In this document: positions 26,985 through 35,174 of the stretch, piece after piece
Layout: each line of letters begins with the position of its first letter
Numbering within the stretch: position 1 is the stretch's first letter
Assembly (NCBI GenBank): GCA_045562755.1
Contig: JBJKVF010000005.1
Location: 111,498 to 175,497, forward strand
Reading direction: 5' to 3'
From: GCA-002708145 sp045562755
GTDB lineage: Bacteria > Chloroflexota > Dehalococcoidia > Lucifugimonadales > Lucifugimonadaceae
Length of the DNA: 64,000 nt
Program-made: the position numbers and the translations under genes
The notes under the pieces: model-generated
What the model saw: the letters and a program-made list of their open reading frames with translations, nothing else
The model's database searches: none
Told to the model about the DNA's origin: nothing

Positions 26985-28231
26985 AAATGAAGCTCCTTTT
27001 TTGATATTTCTCTTTGGTAAAGATCTTCAAAGTGCTTACCTATAACTTTCCAATCATACTTATTTAAAACACTAATAATACCATTATCAATTAGTTTAGT
27101 TCTTAATTTACTTGAAGAAAATATTTGAACTAATTTCTTTGATAAGTCTTCAGCGTCAGCAGGTTTTGATAATAATCCGTCAAAATTTTCTACTATACTT
27201 TCTCTGCATCCAGGAGCATCTGTTGAAATTACTGGAATATGTGAAGCCATAGCCTCTATGTTAATCATTGCGAAAGTCTCTATTAATGAAGGAAATACAC
27301 AGGCATCTGAGCTCTTATATAATTCTATCAAAGATCTACTGGGGACATTGAAATCGTCATTATCATCTATACCAAGTTCTTCAATTAGTGTTATATGATT
27401 TGAAAGTTTTAGTTTATTAATTTTTTTTCTAAGTTTTTTTACTTTATCGCCAATTATTAACAAGTGTTTATCGTCCAATAAATTATTTATTTTTAACTTA
27501 TTAAATGCATCTACTAGATAACTGAAACCTTTTTTTGGATGATTTCTTCCTACACAAATATATAAAAATTTATTTTTGGGTAAATTATATTTTTCTCTAA
27601 TAATATTAGTATCTGGATTAAATGAATTAAATCTACTTAAATCTACTCCACATGGTATTATTTCTATTTGATCTCTCTTAACTCCTATGTCTAAAAGGTC
27701 TTCAATCACAGATTCACTAAGAGCGATAGCTTTGGTACATTTGGGAGCCCATTGAGTAATTAGTTTTTCTTTTTTACTATCAAACCTATATCCATACTGC
27801 ACATCCTCGTTTTTTTGGATATCATATCCTACTGTTCGCATTATATGAGTGATGTTTCTTTTGTGTAAGAATTTACTTAGTGAAATTCCCATAGGATATG
27901 TTCCAAATGATTGCCAAACGTCAAATTTATATTTTTTTTGTAAAAAATATAAATATTTATTCATTATAAAATTATATATTTTTCCAATATACTTTTTACT
28001 GAATAAACTTTGGTGGCCAGGTAACATGGGAATAATTTTATAAGGAAATTTTTTATTTTTTATTTTTCTCCAATTTTTCCATGAAATAATCATTATTACT
28101 TGATGATTGTTTTCTTCTAAATATGTAGCTAAATTATGAGCTGTTACTTGAGCACCTCCAATGCTTGGGAAGAAGGAAGAAATAGCAATTGCTATATTGA
28201 GTTTTTTGTTTCTATTTTTGCTTTTGGACAT
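26981..28231 (-). CDS. GT4 glycosyltransferase
   Basis: 416 residues. The opening IAISSFFPSIGGAQVTAHNL (about 14-33) is a classic GT4 acceptor motif. FLYICVGRNHPKKGFSYLV (about 220-238) starts the donor half and SLIETFAMINIEAMASHIP (about 313-331) carries the E-x7-E pair. The N-terminus MSKSKNRNKK is basic. It appears to be the first gene of the leftward GT operon, since 129 bp without a gene lie between it and neuB; that gap probably holds the promoter or a processing site, though I could not pick clear boxes. Specificity unknown. Confidence 0.85.
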   Translation of the reverse strand: MSKSKNRNKKLNIAIAISSFFPSIGGAQVTAHNLATYLEENNHQVIMIISWKNWRKIKNKKFPYKIIPMLPGHQSLFSKKYIGKIYNFIMNKYLYFLQKKYKFDVWQSFGTYPMGISLSKFLHKRNITHIMRTVGYDIQKNEDVQYGYRFDSKKEKLITQWAPKCTKAIALSESVIEDLLDIGVKRDQIEIIPCGVDLSRFNSFNPDTNIIREKYNLPKNKFLYICVGRNHPKKGFSYLVDAFNKLKINNLLDDKHLLIIGDKVKKLRKKINKLKLSNHITLIEELGIDDNDDFNVPSRSLIELYKSSDACVFPSLIETFAMINIEAMASHIPVISTDAPGCRESIVENFDGLLSKPADAEDLSKKLVQIFSSSKLRTKLIDNGIISVLNKYDWKVIGKHFEDLYQREISKKELHF

Positions 28232-28360
28232 ATTATGAATTTAGATTTTTAATTACGTAATCATAATTCACATAATTATCGTTAAATGATATGCCTTAAT
28301 TTGATTAATTGAATTACGAGCTATAGGAATGAAATGGGAGGGGGAATTATTATTTTTTTA

Positions 28361-29233
28361 CTAAGAATTGCCTCGAAGTTTAGCTATTATGGGTTTTTCA
28401 CTATCGTAAACTTTTTTTACACCATCGCCAAGTGCTGATTCTACAATTCTTATATCTCTAGCAAGTCTTACCATTCCTTGAGGTTCTATAGATGCTGACT
28501 GGTCTGTACCCCACATTGCTCTATTAAGCGTTATATGCCTCTCAATAAAGGATACTCCCAAAGGAATTGTGGATACTGTTGTTGACAATCCTATTTCATG
28601 CCCTGAATAGCCAATAGGACAATCATAAGTACTATCTAATGTGTTTATCATTCTAAGATTAAGTTCATTATAACTTGCTGGATAACTACTTGTTGAATGA
28701 GCTATTAAGAAATTATCACAATCTAAAATGTCAACTGCAGTTTGTATTTCCTTCATGGTTGACATTCCAGTTGACATCATTACAGGTCTTTTTGTTTTTG
28801 AAATTTTTTTGAGAAGATCAAGATTGGTAACTGAAGCAGAAGCTATTTTGTAACATGGTATATCCAGTTCTTCCATAAAATCAACAGAAGATTCATCCCA
28901 GCAAGAAGCAAACCAGGTGATATGTTTTTGATTTGCGTAGTCAATTATTCTTTCATAGTCATCAAAACTAAATTCCATTTTTTCCCTATAATCTATATAT
29001 GAAATAAAACCCCATGGAGTTTCTCTCATAATTTCCCATTGATCAATAGGAACGCATTCTTTTGGTGTTCTTTTTTGAAATTTTACTGCATCAAATTTTG
29101 CTTCTACCGCAGCATCAATCAAATTAAACACATTTTCAATATCCCCATTATGATTGATTCCAATTTCTCCAATTAAAAAACAAGGGTTATTTTTACCAAT
29201 TTTTCGATTATTTATGATTGCTGTTTTATTCAT
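28361..29233 (-). CDS. neuB: N-acetylneuraminate synthase family (NeuB), no SAF domain
   Basis: About 290 residues from the ATG at 29233. The frame is open to 29281, but that stretch is the 3' end of tRNA-Gly, so the later ATG is chosen. TIM-barrel synthase motifs are present: GEIGINHNGD, DAVKFQKR, STGMSTMKE, IGYSGHEIGL and ERHITLNRAMWGTDQ. The enzyme condenses phosphoenolpyruvate with an N-acetylated hexose to make a nonulosonic acid. Typical NeuB has about 340-350 residues with a C-terminal SAF (antifreeze-like) domain; here the chain stops at AKLRGNS, exactly where the linker to that domain would begin. The stop TAG is clear. No ribosome site is evident. Partner neuA lies 11 kb away. Confidence 0.87.
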   Translation of the reverse strand: MNKTAIINNRKIGKNNPCFLIGEIGINHNGDIENVFNLIDAAVEAKFDAVKFQKRTPKECVPIDQWEIMRETPWGFISYIDYREKMEFSFDDYERIIDYANQKHITWFASCWDESSVDFMEELDIPCYKIASASVTNLDLLKKISKTKRPVMMSTGMSTMKEIQTAVDILDCDNFLIAHSTSSYPASYNELNLRMINTLDSTYDCPIGYSGHEIGLSTTVSTIPLGVSFIERHITLNRAMWGTDQSASIEPQGMVRLARDIRIVESALGDGVKKVYDSEKPIIAKLRGNS

Positions 29234-29248
29234 TATATTTATTATATT

Positions 29249-29324
29249 TGGAGCGGGAGACGAGGTTCGAACTCGCGACATTCTGCTTGGAAGGCAGATG
29301 CTCTACCAGCTGAGCTACCCCCGC
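29249..29324 (-). tRNA. tRNA-Gly (TCC)
   Basis: Reads as a full cloverleaf on the minus strand: acceptor GCGGGGG with CTCCCGC (one G-T pair), D arm with GCTC..GAGC, anticodon loop CTTCCAA giving anticodon TCC (29289-29291), T arm GCGAG-TTCGAAC-CTCGT (with one G-T pair), discriminator T, and an encoded CCA end (29249-29251). It sits inside the glycan locus between neuB and the O-antigen ligase gene, both on the same strand. Confidence 0.95.
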
Positions 29325-29366
29325 TCTAATAAAATTATTCTACAAAATTATTTTGATTAAGAATAG

Positions 29367-31325
29367 TTACCAACCTTGAAATAAAGATCTATCTCCTAAT
29401 TTTTGATGTTCTAGTGCTTTATCATTATCACCTAAATATGCATATATTTCAGATAAAGTTTGATGAGCCAAAATTGCACCATCATCCTCAGGATCTTTAG
29501 TTGTCGCAGTTAATAGAGCTTCTATGCCTTCATCAAGATTACCCATTGATGCTAAAGATGCACCCTTAGCATACCATGCTTTTGGCCAAGGCATTGTTGT
29601 TTCTTCAGTATCAATAGCCATATCAGCATAAATAATTGCTTGTTCGAATAAACCGACACTGGCAAGAGCAGTAGCAGCAGTTCCTAATAAAGATGGATAT
29701 GCAGGGAAATTTTTAGCTAATTTATCGTACCTATATACCATCTCGTCTGTATATTCTGATAGGCCCCATTCTGTTAGCCGTGTAGCGCTTTTTGCCAAGC
29801 CTAGCTGGATATCAATAGCGTAAGGATCTCTTTTTTCATATTCTAATAATAAATTTCTACCATAAATCATCTGATTAATCGCTACTTCTTTATTTCCCAT
29901 AGAGTACTGTTCAAGTGAAACATTCATATGTGCATCAAAAACGGGTTTTATAAATGAATCTCTTTCAGGAGCCATTTCTTGAGAGCTTTCCCAGGCAATA
30001 GCTCGATCTCTATGAGTAGCAGTAGAATCTGTTACTACTGATGCTAAATGATAACTGGCAGAAACTCTTCTAAAATCCCAAGAGAAGAAAATAGTAATTA
30101 ATATAACCGTGAGTATTATTGAGGATATTAATATTCCAACACTAAAATATTCTGATTGAGAATTATTTGGATTAAATTTATTATTTGATTCTACTTCATT
30201 GGCTATTTTTTCAGTAGTTAATTTGCTTATACATATGAGTCCTCCAATTAAAGCAAACATCATTGTTATATCTGATGTTCTAGGTACTCCAGCCTGTATA
30301 TCTACTAATTTACCACCTAGAGCAGCTACGATTCCTAAAGATATAAAAGCAATTTCTGAATTATAATAATGATTTTTTATTGTTATCACGAGGCGTATTA
30401 CAGTTAAAAAAATTACTAATCCTAAAGCTAAAAGTGTAATTAAGCCTAATACTCCAATTTCAACTAAATTTTGTAATAAATAATTATGAGCATGATCTAC
30501 CATAGATAATTTAGATGAAGGAGACGCCGTAAGTGGATAAGAGTAAACATACATATCTGGGCCTACTCCAAATAAAATCCTAAAGAATGACATATAACTT
30601 GGCTCTTCCGCAGGGGTTTTAGATTCAGTTATTATTTTAATAGATGAGTTCCATATGGATAATCTTCCAGATATGCCTCCCTCGATATCTGTTGATTGTA
30701 TTGAATTTTCTGTGCTAGTAGGAGGAGTGATTTGTTCTGTTATTCCAAGTAATCTTCTTCCAGAAATATCACTTCTATCTGTTGGAATTGATGAGATTAT
30801 AGCAGTAATGATAATACCTATAACCATGAATATTAGATATCTAATTATATTTTTTTTGGATATTGTAAAAATAGAAAAAGAAAAAAATATAATCATTCCA
30901 AAAAATGCACCTACCCAAGGTCCTCTTCCTGCAGAAAACCAAAGTCCAGCTATTTCAAAGCCTAAACCTATTGTGAATAAAAAAGCAAAAAATTTATTTT
31001 TATCATATAGCATGTTAGTTATAATAATAGTTGCTGGTATTGCCATAACCATGTAACCACTAAAATTTAATGTGTTTCCAAAACTGGATAAAATTCTAAT
31101 CTGATCAGCATTTTTTCCTATTGGATCCCACCCAAAATACTGTGCTATCCCATAACTAGCAGTAATCATCCCACTTATTACTAATAAATAAAGTAAAGTT
31201 AGTAATTTATCAAACTTGTTGAAGAAAAAGATTATTGCGAACAATATAGTCAAATAAGATAAATGATCATAAAAATTGTTACCTGGAGCAGCATCATCAC
31301 GTCCTAAAAAACTAATATGCGACAA
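29367..31325 (-). CDS. O-antigen ligase/polymerase with C-terminal TPRs (main body, frameshifted)
   Basis: 652 residues in this frame. About ten membrane helices lie between residues 15 and 440, with the large external loop expected of the Wzy/WaaL/PglL family around 190-280 (VGPDMYVYSYPL, VDHAHNYLLQNLVEIG). Residues about 530-652 form tetratricopeptide-like repeats (AWYAKGASLASMGNLDEGIEALL, split here for reading). The family joins or polymerises lipid-linked glycans or transfers them to proteins on the outer face of the membrane. The N-terminal start at 31325 is not natural: the first helix lies in other frames upstream (31312-31645), and removing one base from the AAAAA run at 31343-31347 joins this body in frame to it (FSAILSPLSHISFLGRDD). 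See the fragment entry. Confidence 0.8.
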   Translation of the reverse strand: MSHISFLGRDDAAPGNNFYDHLSYLTILFAIIFFFNKFDKLLTLLYLLVISGMITASYGIAQYFGWDPIGKNADQIRILSSFGNTLNFSGYMVMAIPATIIITNMLYDKNKFFAFLFTIGLGFEIAGLWFSAGRGPWVGAFFGMIIFFSFSIFTISKKNIIRYLIFMVIGIIITAIISSIPTDRSDISGRRLLGITEQITPPTSTENSIQSTDIEGGISGRLSIWNSSIKIITESKTPAEEPSYMSFFRILFGVGPDMYVYSYPLTASPSSKLSMVDHAHNYLLQNLVEIGVLGLITLLALGLVIFLTVIRLVITIKNHYYNSEIAFISLGIVAALGGKLVDIQAGVPRTSDITMMFALIGGLICISKLTTEKIANEVESNNKFNPNNSQSEYFSVGILISSIILTVILITIFFSWDFRRVSASYHLASVVTDSTATHRDRAIAWESSQEMAPERDSFIKPVFDAHMNVSLEQYSMGNKEVAINQMIYGRNLLLEYEKRDPYAIDIQLGLAKSATRLTEWGLSEYTDEMVYRYDKLAKNFPAYPSLLGTAATALASVGLFEQAIIYADMAIDTEETTMPWPKAWYAKGASLASMGNLDEGIEALLTATTKDPEDDGAILAHQTLSEIYAYLGDNDKALEHQKLGDRSLFQGW

Positions 31326-31645
31326 AGGGGATAGTATCGCAGAAAAACAAGTATATTATTGTGTATAAAACTATAATGGTAATCATCCAATTATGAATAT
31401 CTTTTTTAGCCCATGAAATTAAATCCCAATTTTTTATCCTAGTAACTAATGATTTATTACCTAGAGAAACAAAATATAATTTCCACATAGATAAAGTTAT
31501 TATTAGAATTGCTGATAGGTGCAAAATAAATTGCCTTGGATCTTCATAAACAGCGACAAAATCAAAGTAACTAAAAAGCAAAGGTATAAGAAATAAAGCA
31601 GTAGAAGTTGTATAAAATATAGTTTTTATTTATTTTTTTTGTCAT
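31312..31645 (-). pseudogene. 5' part of the O-antigen ligase/polymerase gene, out of frame twice
   Basis: The natural start is probably the ATG at 31643-31645, which overlaps the stop of the sugar transferase gene (ATGA). It reads MTKKINK and then meets a run of five A (plus-strand T at 31623-31627). Dropping one base there gives TIFYTTSTALFLIPLLFSYF, a good first membrane helix. That frame (DPRQFILHLSAILI and onward) runs to a stop at 31312, and a second single-base drop at 31343-31347 leads into the 652-residue body. As given, the DNA makes only short peptides. Two extra bases in homopolymers, by error or mutation, explain everything. Confidence 0.65.
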
Positions 31646-31824
31646 TTTTTAAAAATTACCATAATAGTTGAGAAAATTATTTTCATATCAACAAGAAAAT
31701 TATTTTCTTTTACATATTTCATGCGAAGTTTCATTTTTTTATCCCATACCTTTTCAAAGTATAATTTATCTGGATCATCACCTTTAAGTAAATCTCCCAT
31801 GTCAGAAAAACTCGATTGATGCAA
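31642..31824 (-). pseudogene. C-terminal fragment of the sugar transferase, out of frame
   Basis: This frame encodes FSDMGDLLKGDDPDKLYFEK and then KVWDKKMKLRMKYVKEN with LVDMKIIFSTIMVIFKK, which is the usual tail of PglC/WcaJ-type sugar transferases (a DPxxxYxxxV-P-K..L..YV......D..II.T pattern). The preceding gene ends at DFASIEFF. Removing one base from AAAAA at 31806-31810 fuses them as ASIEFSDMGDLL, giving a normal-length enzyme of about 195 residues. It is therefore not a separate gene. Confidence 0.75.
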
Positions 31825-32230
31825 AATCAGTTATACCAGGTCTCAGAGTAAGTATCCTCATTTGATCTTCATTGTATAATTTTATATATTCTGGTGTTTC
31901 TGGCCTTGGACCAACGATACTCATTTTCCCAAAAAGTACATTAAATAACTGAGGTAACTCATCTAATTTAGTTTTTCTAATAAATTTACCAATTTTTGTT
32001 ATTCTTGGATCGTCATCACCTGAATGATGTGAGGAATAAATATTAGAATTTTTCATACTTCTAAATTTAATTAAAATGAATCCCTCATTATTTCTACCTG
32101 CTCTTTTTGCTTTATAAAGTATTGGCCATCCGAGAGAATAATATACTAATATTCCAACAAACAAGTATATAGGTAGAAAAGCTATAATAGCTAAAAGACT
32201 TGAAAATATGTCAAAAATTCTCTTTATCAT
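31802..32230 (-). CDS. Initiating sugar-1-phosphate transferase, PglC-like (3' frameshift)
   Basis: 142 residues in this frame, about 195 after frame repair. A single N-terminal re-entrant helix (IKRIFDIFSSLLAIIAFLPI) is followed by the catalytic core: KAKRAGRNNEGFILIKFRSM (about 41-60), DDDPRITKIGKFIRKTKLDELPQLFNV read in two parts (about 72-98), and GKMSIVGPRPE (about 101-111). The family moves a sugar phosphate from a UDP-sugar to undecaprenyl phosphate and starts glycan assembly at the membrane. The frame ends early at ASIEFF; the tail continues in the next frame (31642-31824). The gene diverges from the epimerase gene with a 65-bp gap. Confidence 0.82.
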   Translation of the reverse strand: MIKRIFDIFSSLLAIIAFLPIYLFVGILVYYSLGWPILYKAKRAGRNNEGFILIKFRSMKNSNIYSSHHSGDDDPRITKIGKFIRKTKLDELPQLFNVLFGKMSIVGPRPETPEYIKLYNEDQMRILTLRPGITDFASIEFF

Positions 32231-32295
32231 GTGTTACCTTTAGTCATGATAATCATTTTATAATTTAACAGTGATGAAAAAAAAATATAAAAATA

Positions 32296-32448
32296 GTGAG
32301 TAAACACATACTTGTGACTGGCGGCACAGGTATGATTGGGTTTTATTTATGCAATTATTTATCAAATTTAGGTTTGAAGGTTACTGTTATATCAAGAAAT
32401 ATTACTAATTATATAGCAATAAAAAAATCTAAATTATATCAACACTGA
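32296..32448 (+). pseudogene. N-terminal fragment of an NAD-dependent epimerase, frameshifted
   Basis: A GTG start at 32296 gives MSKHILVTGGTGMIGFYL, a textbook Rossmann opening with GGTGMIG. The frame then ends at TGA (32446-32448) after 50 residues. Seven A at 32421-32427 lie just before. Dropping one A moves the reading to NYINTDILDYEKLLLLSKD and straight into the downstream epimerase body with its first methionine at 32474. The two pieces are one gene of about 296 residues. Confidence 0.7.
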
Positions 32449-32473
32449 TATTCTAGACTACGAAAAATTATTA

Positions 32474-33187
32474 TTGCTATCAAAAGATATAGATACAGTT
32501 ATTCATTTAGCTAGTCATGTACATAAACCAAAAGACAAATTTCAGAAAATTGAAGATATAAATATTAATGGAACAAAAAATATTATAAAATTTTCAGAAA
32601 GTAGAAAAGCCAAATTGATACATATTTCTACTGTAAATGTACAGCATTTCTATGAAGGTAAATTATTTTCAGCATATGCAAAAACCAAAGCTTTTTCCGA
32701 AGAAAAAGTTATAGAGGCAACAAAAAAAGGTTTAGATGGAGTTGTAATTAGACCGGGTACTGTTTTTGGAACAATCAAGAATTACTCAGGTACTTTAGTT
32801 GAAAAAATTGTTATGAGTAAAATACCTTTATTGCCAGCTCCAGATCGAATTATAAGTCCAGTATGGGCAGAAGATTTGATTGTGGCCATAACTAATTCAA
32901 TTAATCTTGGGGAAAAGGGAAGAATTTATACTATTGCAGATAAACCTATTACTACAGCTGTGTTTGTGAGAACAATAATGAATTTATTAGGATATAAAAG
33001 AATAAAGATTCCTGTAAGTAGAAAATGGATTATTTTTTTTATAAAGATATTTAATAAGCTTAATCTTTTTAAGTCTATTATTTCTAATGTTTCATATGAG
33101 AATATTAAAGTAGACTCTTCATTCGATGGATCTAAATCTGCCAATGAATTAAATTTTAAATATACTGACTTAAATAAAATCTTTTAG
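32474..33187 (+). CDS. NAD-dependent epimerase/dehydratase (main body, 5' frameshift)
   Basis: 237 residues in this frame. It lacks its own Rossmann Gly motif, which is encoded in another frame upstream (32296-32448). Visible extended-SDR features are VIHLASHVHKP (about 9-19), HISTVNVQ (Ser/Thr of the active site), SAYAKTKAFSEE with the Tyr-x3-Lys pair (about 68-79) and VIRPGTVFG (about 92-100). With the upstream piece the protein would be a normal sugar-nucleotide epimerase or reductase. The last 18 bp overlap the convergent PglF-like gene. ATG at 32474 is likely only an internal methionine. Confidence 0.78.
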   Translation: MLSKDIDTVIHLASHVHKPKDKFQKIEDININGTKNIIKFSESRKAKLIHISTVNVQHFYEGKLFSAYAKTKAFSEEKVIEATKKGLDGVVIRPGTVFGTIKNYSGTLVEKIVMSKIPLLPAPDRIISPVWAEDLIVAITNSINLGEKGRIYTIADKPITTAVFVRTIMNLLGYKRIKIPVSRKWIIFFIKIFNKLNLFKSIISNVSYENIKVDSSFDGSKSANELNFKYTDLNKIF

Positions 33188-35026
33188 TTTTTTCTTAATT
33201 TTATCATTACTTAAATTATCTAAATCATTTAAAAAATCTTCAATCTCATTAATATTAATTTGTTGATTAACATTTTCTACAGCAAAAATTTTCTCATGCT
33301 TTGTTTTTGTAATTTTCTCATTTTTATAAGATAGATCTTCTGAAAGTTTTTCTCCTGGTTTTAATCCAGTATAGATAATTTGTATATCTTTATTAGGTAT
33401 AAAACCAGATAATTCAATCATAGTTTTTGCTAAGAAGTTAATATTAACAGGCTTGCCCATATCTAGTAGAAATATTTCTTTATTTTTTCCAAATTCGGCA
33501 GCACTTAGTATTAAACCTGCAGCTTCATGTGCTGTCATAAAAAATCTTTCAACATTTTGATCTGTTACAGTTACGGGACCACCTTGTTCAATTTGTTTTT
33601 GAAAAATTGGAACTACGCTACCGTCACTACCAAGGACATTACCAAATCGTACGGAAGTAAATTTGGTGTTTTTAGTATCTTTCATTTGTGAAAGTATTTT
33701 TTCCGAAATCCTTTTAGTTGATCCCATAACACTACTAGGCTCTACTGCTTTATCGGATGAAACTAAAACAAATTTTTCAACATTTTCTTTAATTGCATTA
33801 TTTGCAAGATTAATAATGCCTCCAATATTATTTCTAACAGCCTCAGCAGGTGTTTTCTCCATCAGGTTGACATGTTTATGGGCAGCAGCATGAAGTATTA
33901 TTTCAGGTTTATAATTTTTTAATAATTTTGATACAGAATTATAATTTGATATGTCAACAATAAGAGTTATAAGATCAATATCTTCTACTTGATCTAAATA
34001 TTTACTATTGATTTCATGCTCTAGCATAACTAAATTATTCTCAGATCTATCAACAAGAATGATTTTCGAAGGAGAAAACTTAATTACTCTTTTCACTAAT
34101 TCAGAACCAATAGTACCTGCAGCTCCAGTAATAAGTATGGATTTATTATTGAAAAATTGATTTAGTGATACTTCATCAAGTTTTGTTTCATCCCTACCCA
34201 ATAAGTCTTCAACTTCCAATTTTCTTAATTTTGATATCGAAACATTACCTTGTAAAAGCTCATTTGTTCCAGGTAAGATTCGGAATTCTATATTAGTTTT
34301 TCTACAAATTTCTATAATGCGAGATTTTTCTTCAGTTGTGGCTGAAGGAATTGCAATTACTATTAATTCAATATCATATAAATTTATAAAATCATTTATT
34401 TCTGTAATAGATCCAGCTACATTAACGCCCATTATACTCATTCCAACTTTTTCAGAATCATCATCAAGGAAAATTACTGGCTTTATACCATAATTTGAAA
34501 TTGATTTAGCTTGTGAACAAAATGCAGCTCCGGCATCTCCAGCTCCAATAATTGCTACTTTTTTAAAAGTATTTTTATAACTTCTTTTTCTAATATTTTC
34601 TCTCATTATTCTAATGAAAATCCTAATTCCTACTGAATAAAATATATATATTCCCCATTCTAGAATGAAAACACTTCTTGGAAATCCATCAAAATTATTT
34701 ATAACAAAAATGACAAAAATAAATATTAATGTAGAAACACTTGATGATTTTATAATTCCAATTAAATCACTTATTGATACATATCTCCATAAACCTCTAT
34801 GTACTGAAAAAAATATTAAGAATATAAGTCTTATCGAAGCTAAAATAGTTCCCCATAAAAAAATTTTATCTAATGAAACAAGATTAATATTAAGATCCAT
34901 TCTTAATAAAAATGCAGAGAATAAGGATACATAAGGTATAAATAATTGAATTAGACTAGCCACTATAAGTCTTTTTTTATCGGAAAGATTAGCAGTTTTT
35001 TTCTGCAATTGAGGATTTATATTCAT
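33170..35026 (-). CDS. Membrane sugar-nucleotide 4,6-dehydratase (PglF/WbpM/CapD-like)
   Basis: 618 residues. Four membrane helices occupy about 20-135. A first Rossmann-like domain follows (VAIIGAGDAGAAF, about 154-166), then the catalytic extended-SDR domain with ILITGAAGTIGSELV (about 292-306), LHAAAHKHV and VLVSSDKAVEPSSVMGSTK (about 422-440; Ser-Asp-Lys and Met-x3-Lys, as in PglF, in place of Tyr-x3-Lys). It turns UDP-GlcNAc into a 4-keto-6-deoxy sugar, the entry to bacillosamine, QuiNAc, FucNAc or related sugars. A DegT aminotransferase at 49,242 could act next. The gene is intact and is divergent from the epimerase at 35,175 across 148 bp of A+T-rich DNA where I see no firm promoter. 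Confidence 0.88.
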   Translation of the reverse strand: MNINPQLQKKTANLSDKKRLIVASLIQLFIPYVSLFSAFLLRMDLNINLVSLDKIFLWGTILASIRLIFLIFFSVHRGLWRYVSISDLIGIIKSSSVSTLIFIFVIFVINNFDGFPRSVFILEWGIYIFYSVGIRIFIRIMRENIRKRSYKNTFKKVAIIGAGDAGAAFCSQAKSISNYGIKPVIFLDDDSEKVGMSIMGVNVAGSITEINDFINLYDIELIVIAIPSATTEEKSRIIEICRKTNIEFRILPGTNELLQGNVSISKLRKLEVEDLLGRDETKLDEVSLNQFFNNKSILITGAAGTIGSELVKRVIKFSPSKIILVDRSENNLVMLEHEINSKYLDQVEDIDLITLIVDISNYNSVSKLLKNYKPEIILHAAAHKHVNLMEKTPAEAVRNNIGGIINLANNAIKENVEKFVLVSSDKAVEPSSVMGSTKRISEKILSQMKDTKNTKFTSVRFGNVLGSDGSVVPIFQKQIEQGGPVTVTDQNVERFFMTAHEAAGLILSAAEFGKNKEIFLLDMGKPVNINFLAKTMIELSGFIPNKDIQIIYTGLKPGEKLSEDLSYKNEKITKTKHEKIFAVENVNQQININEIEDFLNDLDNLSNDKIKKKLKDFI

Positions 35027-35174
35027 AACTTAATTTTCTTATTTCTTTATGTAATATACATTTTATACTGTTACGTAAATATACTAATTAACATAAACTC
35101 GAAATTTTTTTAGTTATACGACATTAATAGTTTTTATTTAGAATTTAATAATAAATATTAGAATTGGTGAAAAA

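Noticed and set aside
28232..28360. Missing SAF domain of NeuB hidden by a frameshift
   Set aside because: I looked for a coding continuation in this gap; it is A+T-rich with several stops and shows no SAF-like sequence.
29234..29281. N-terminal extension of NeuB (MSRVRTSS...)
   Set aside because: It is translated from tRNA-Gly sequence; a natural ATG lies at 29233 at the usual NeuB start.
31642..31824. A separate 60-residue gene
   Set aside because: Its sequence is the tail of the PglC-like transferase in another frame, joined by removal of one base.
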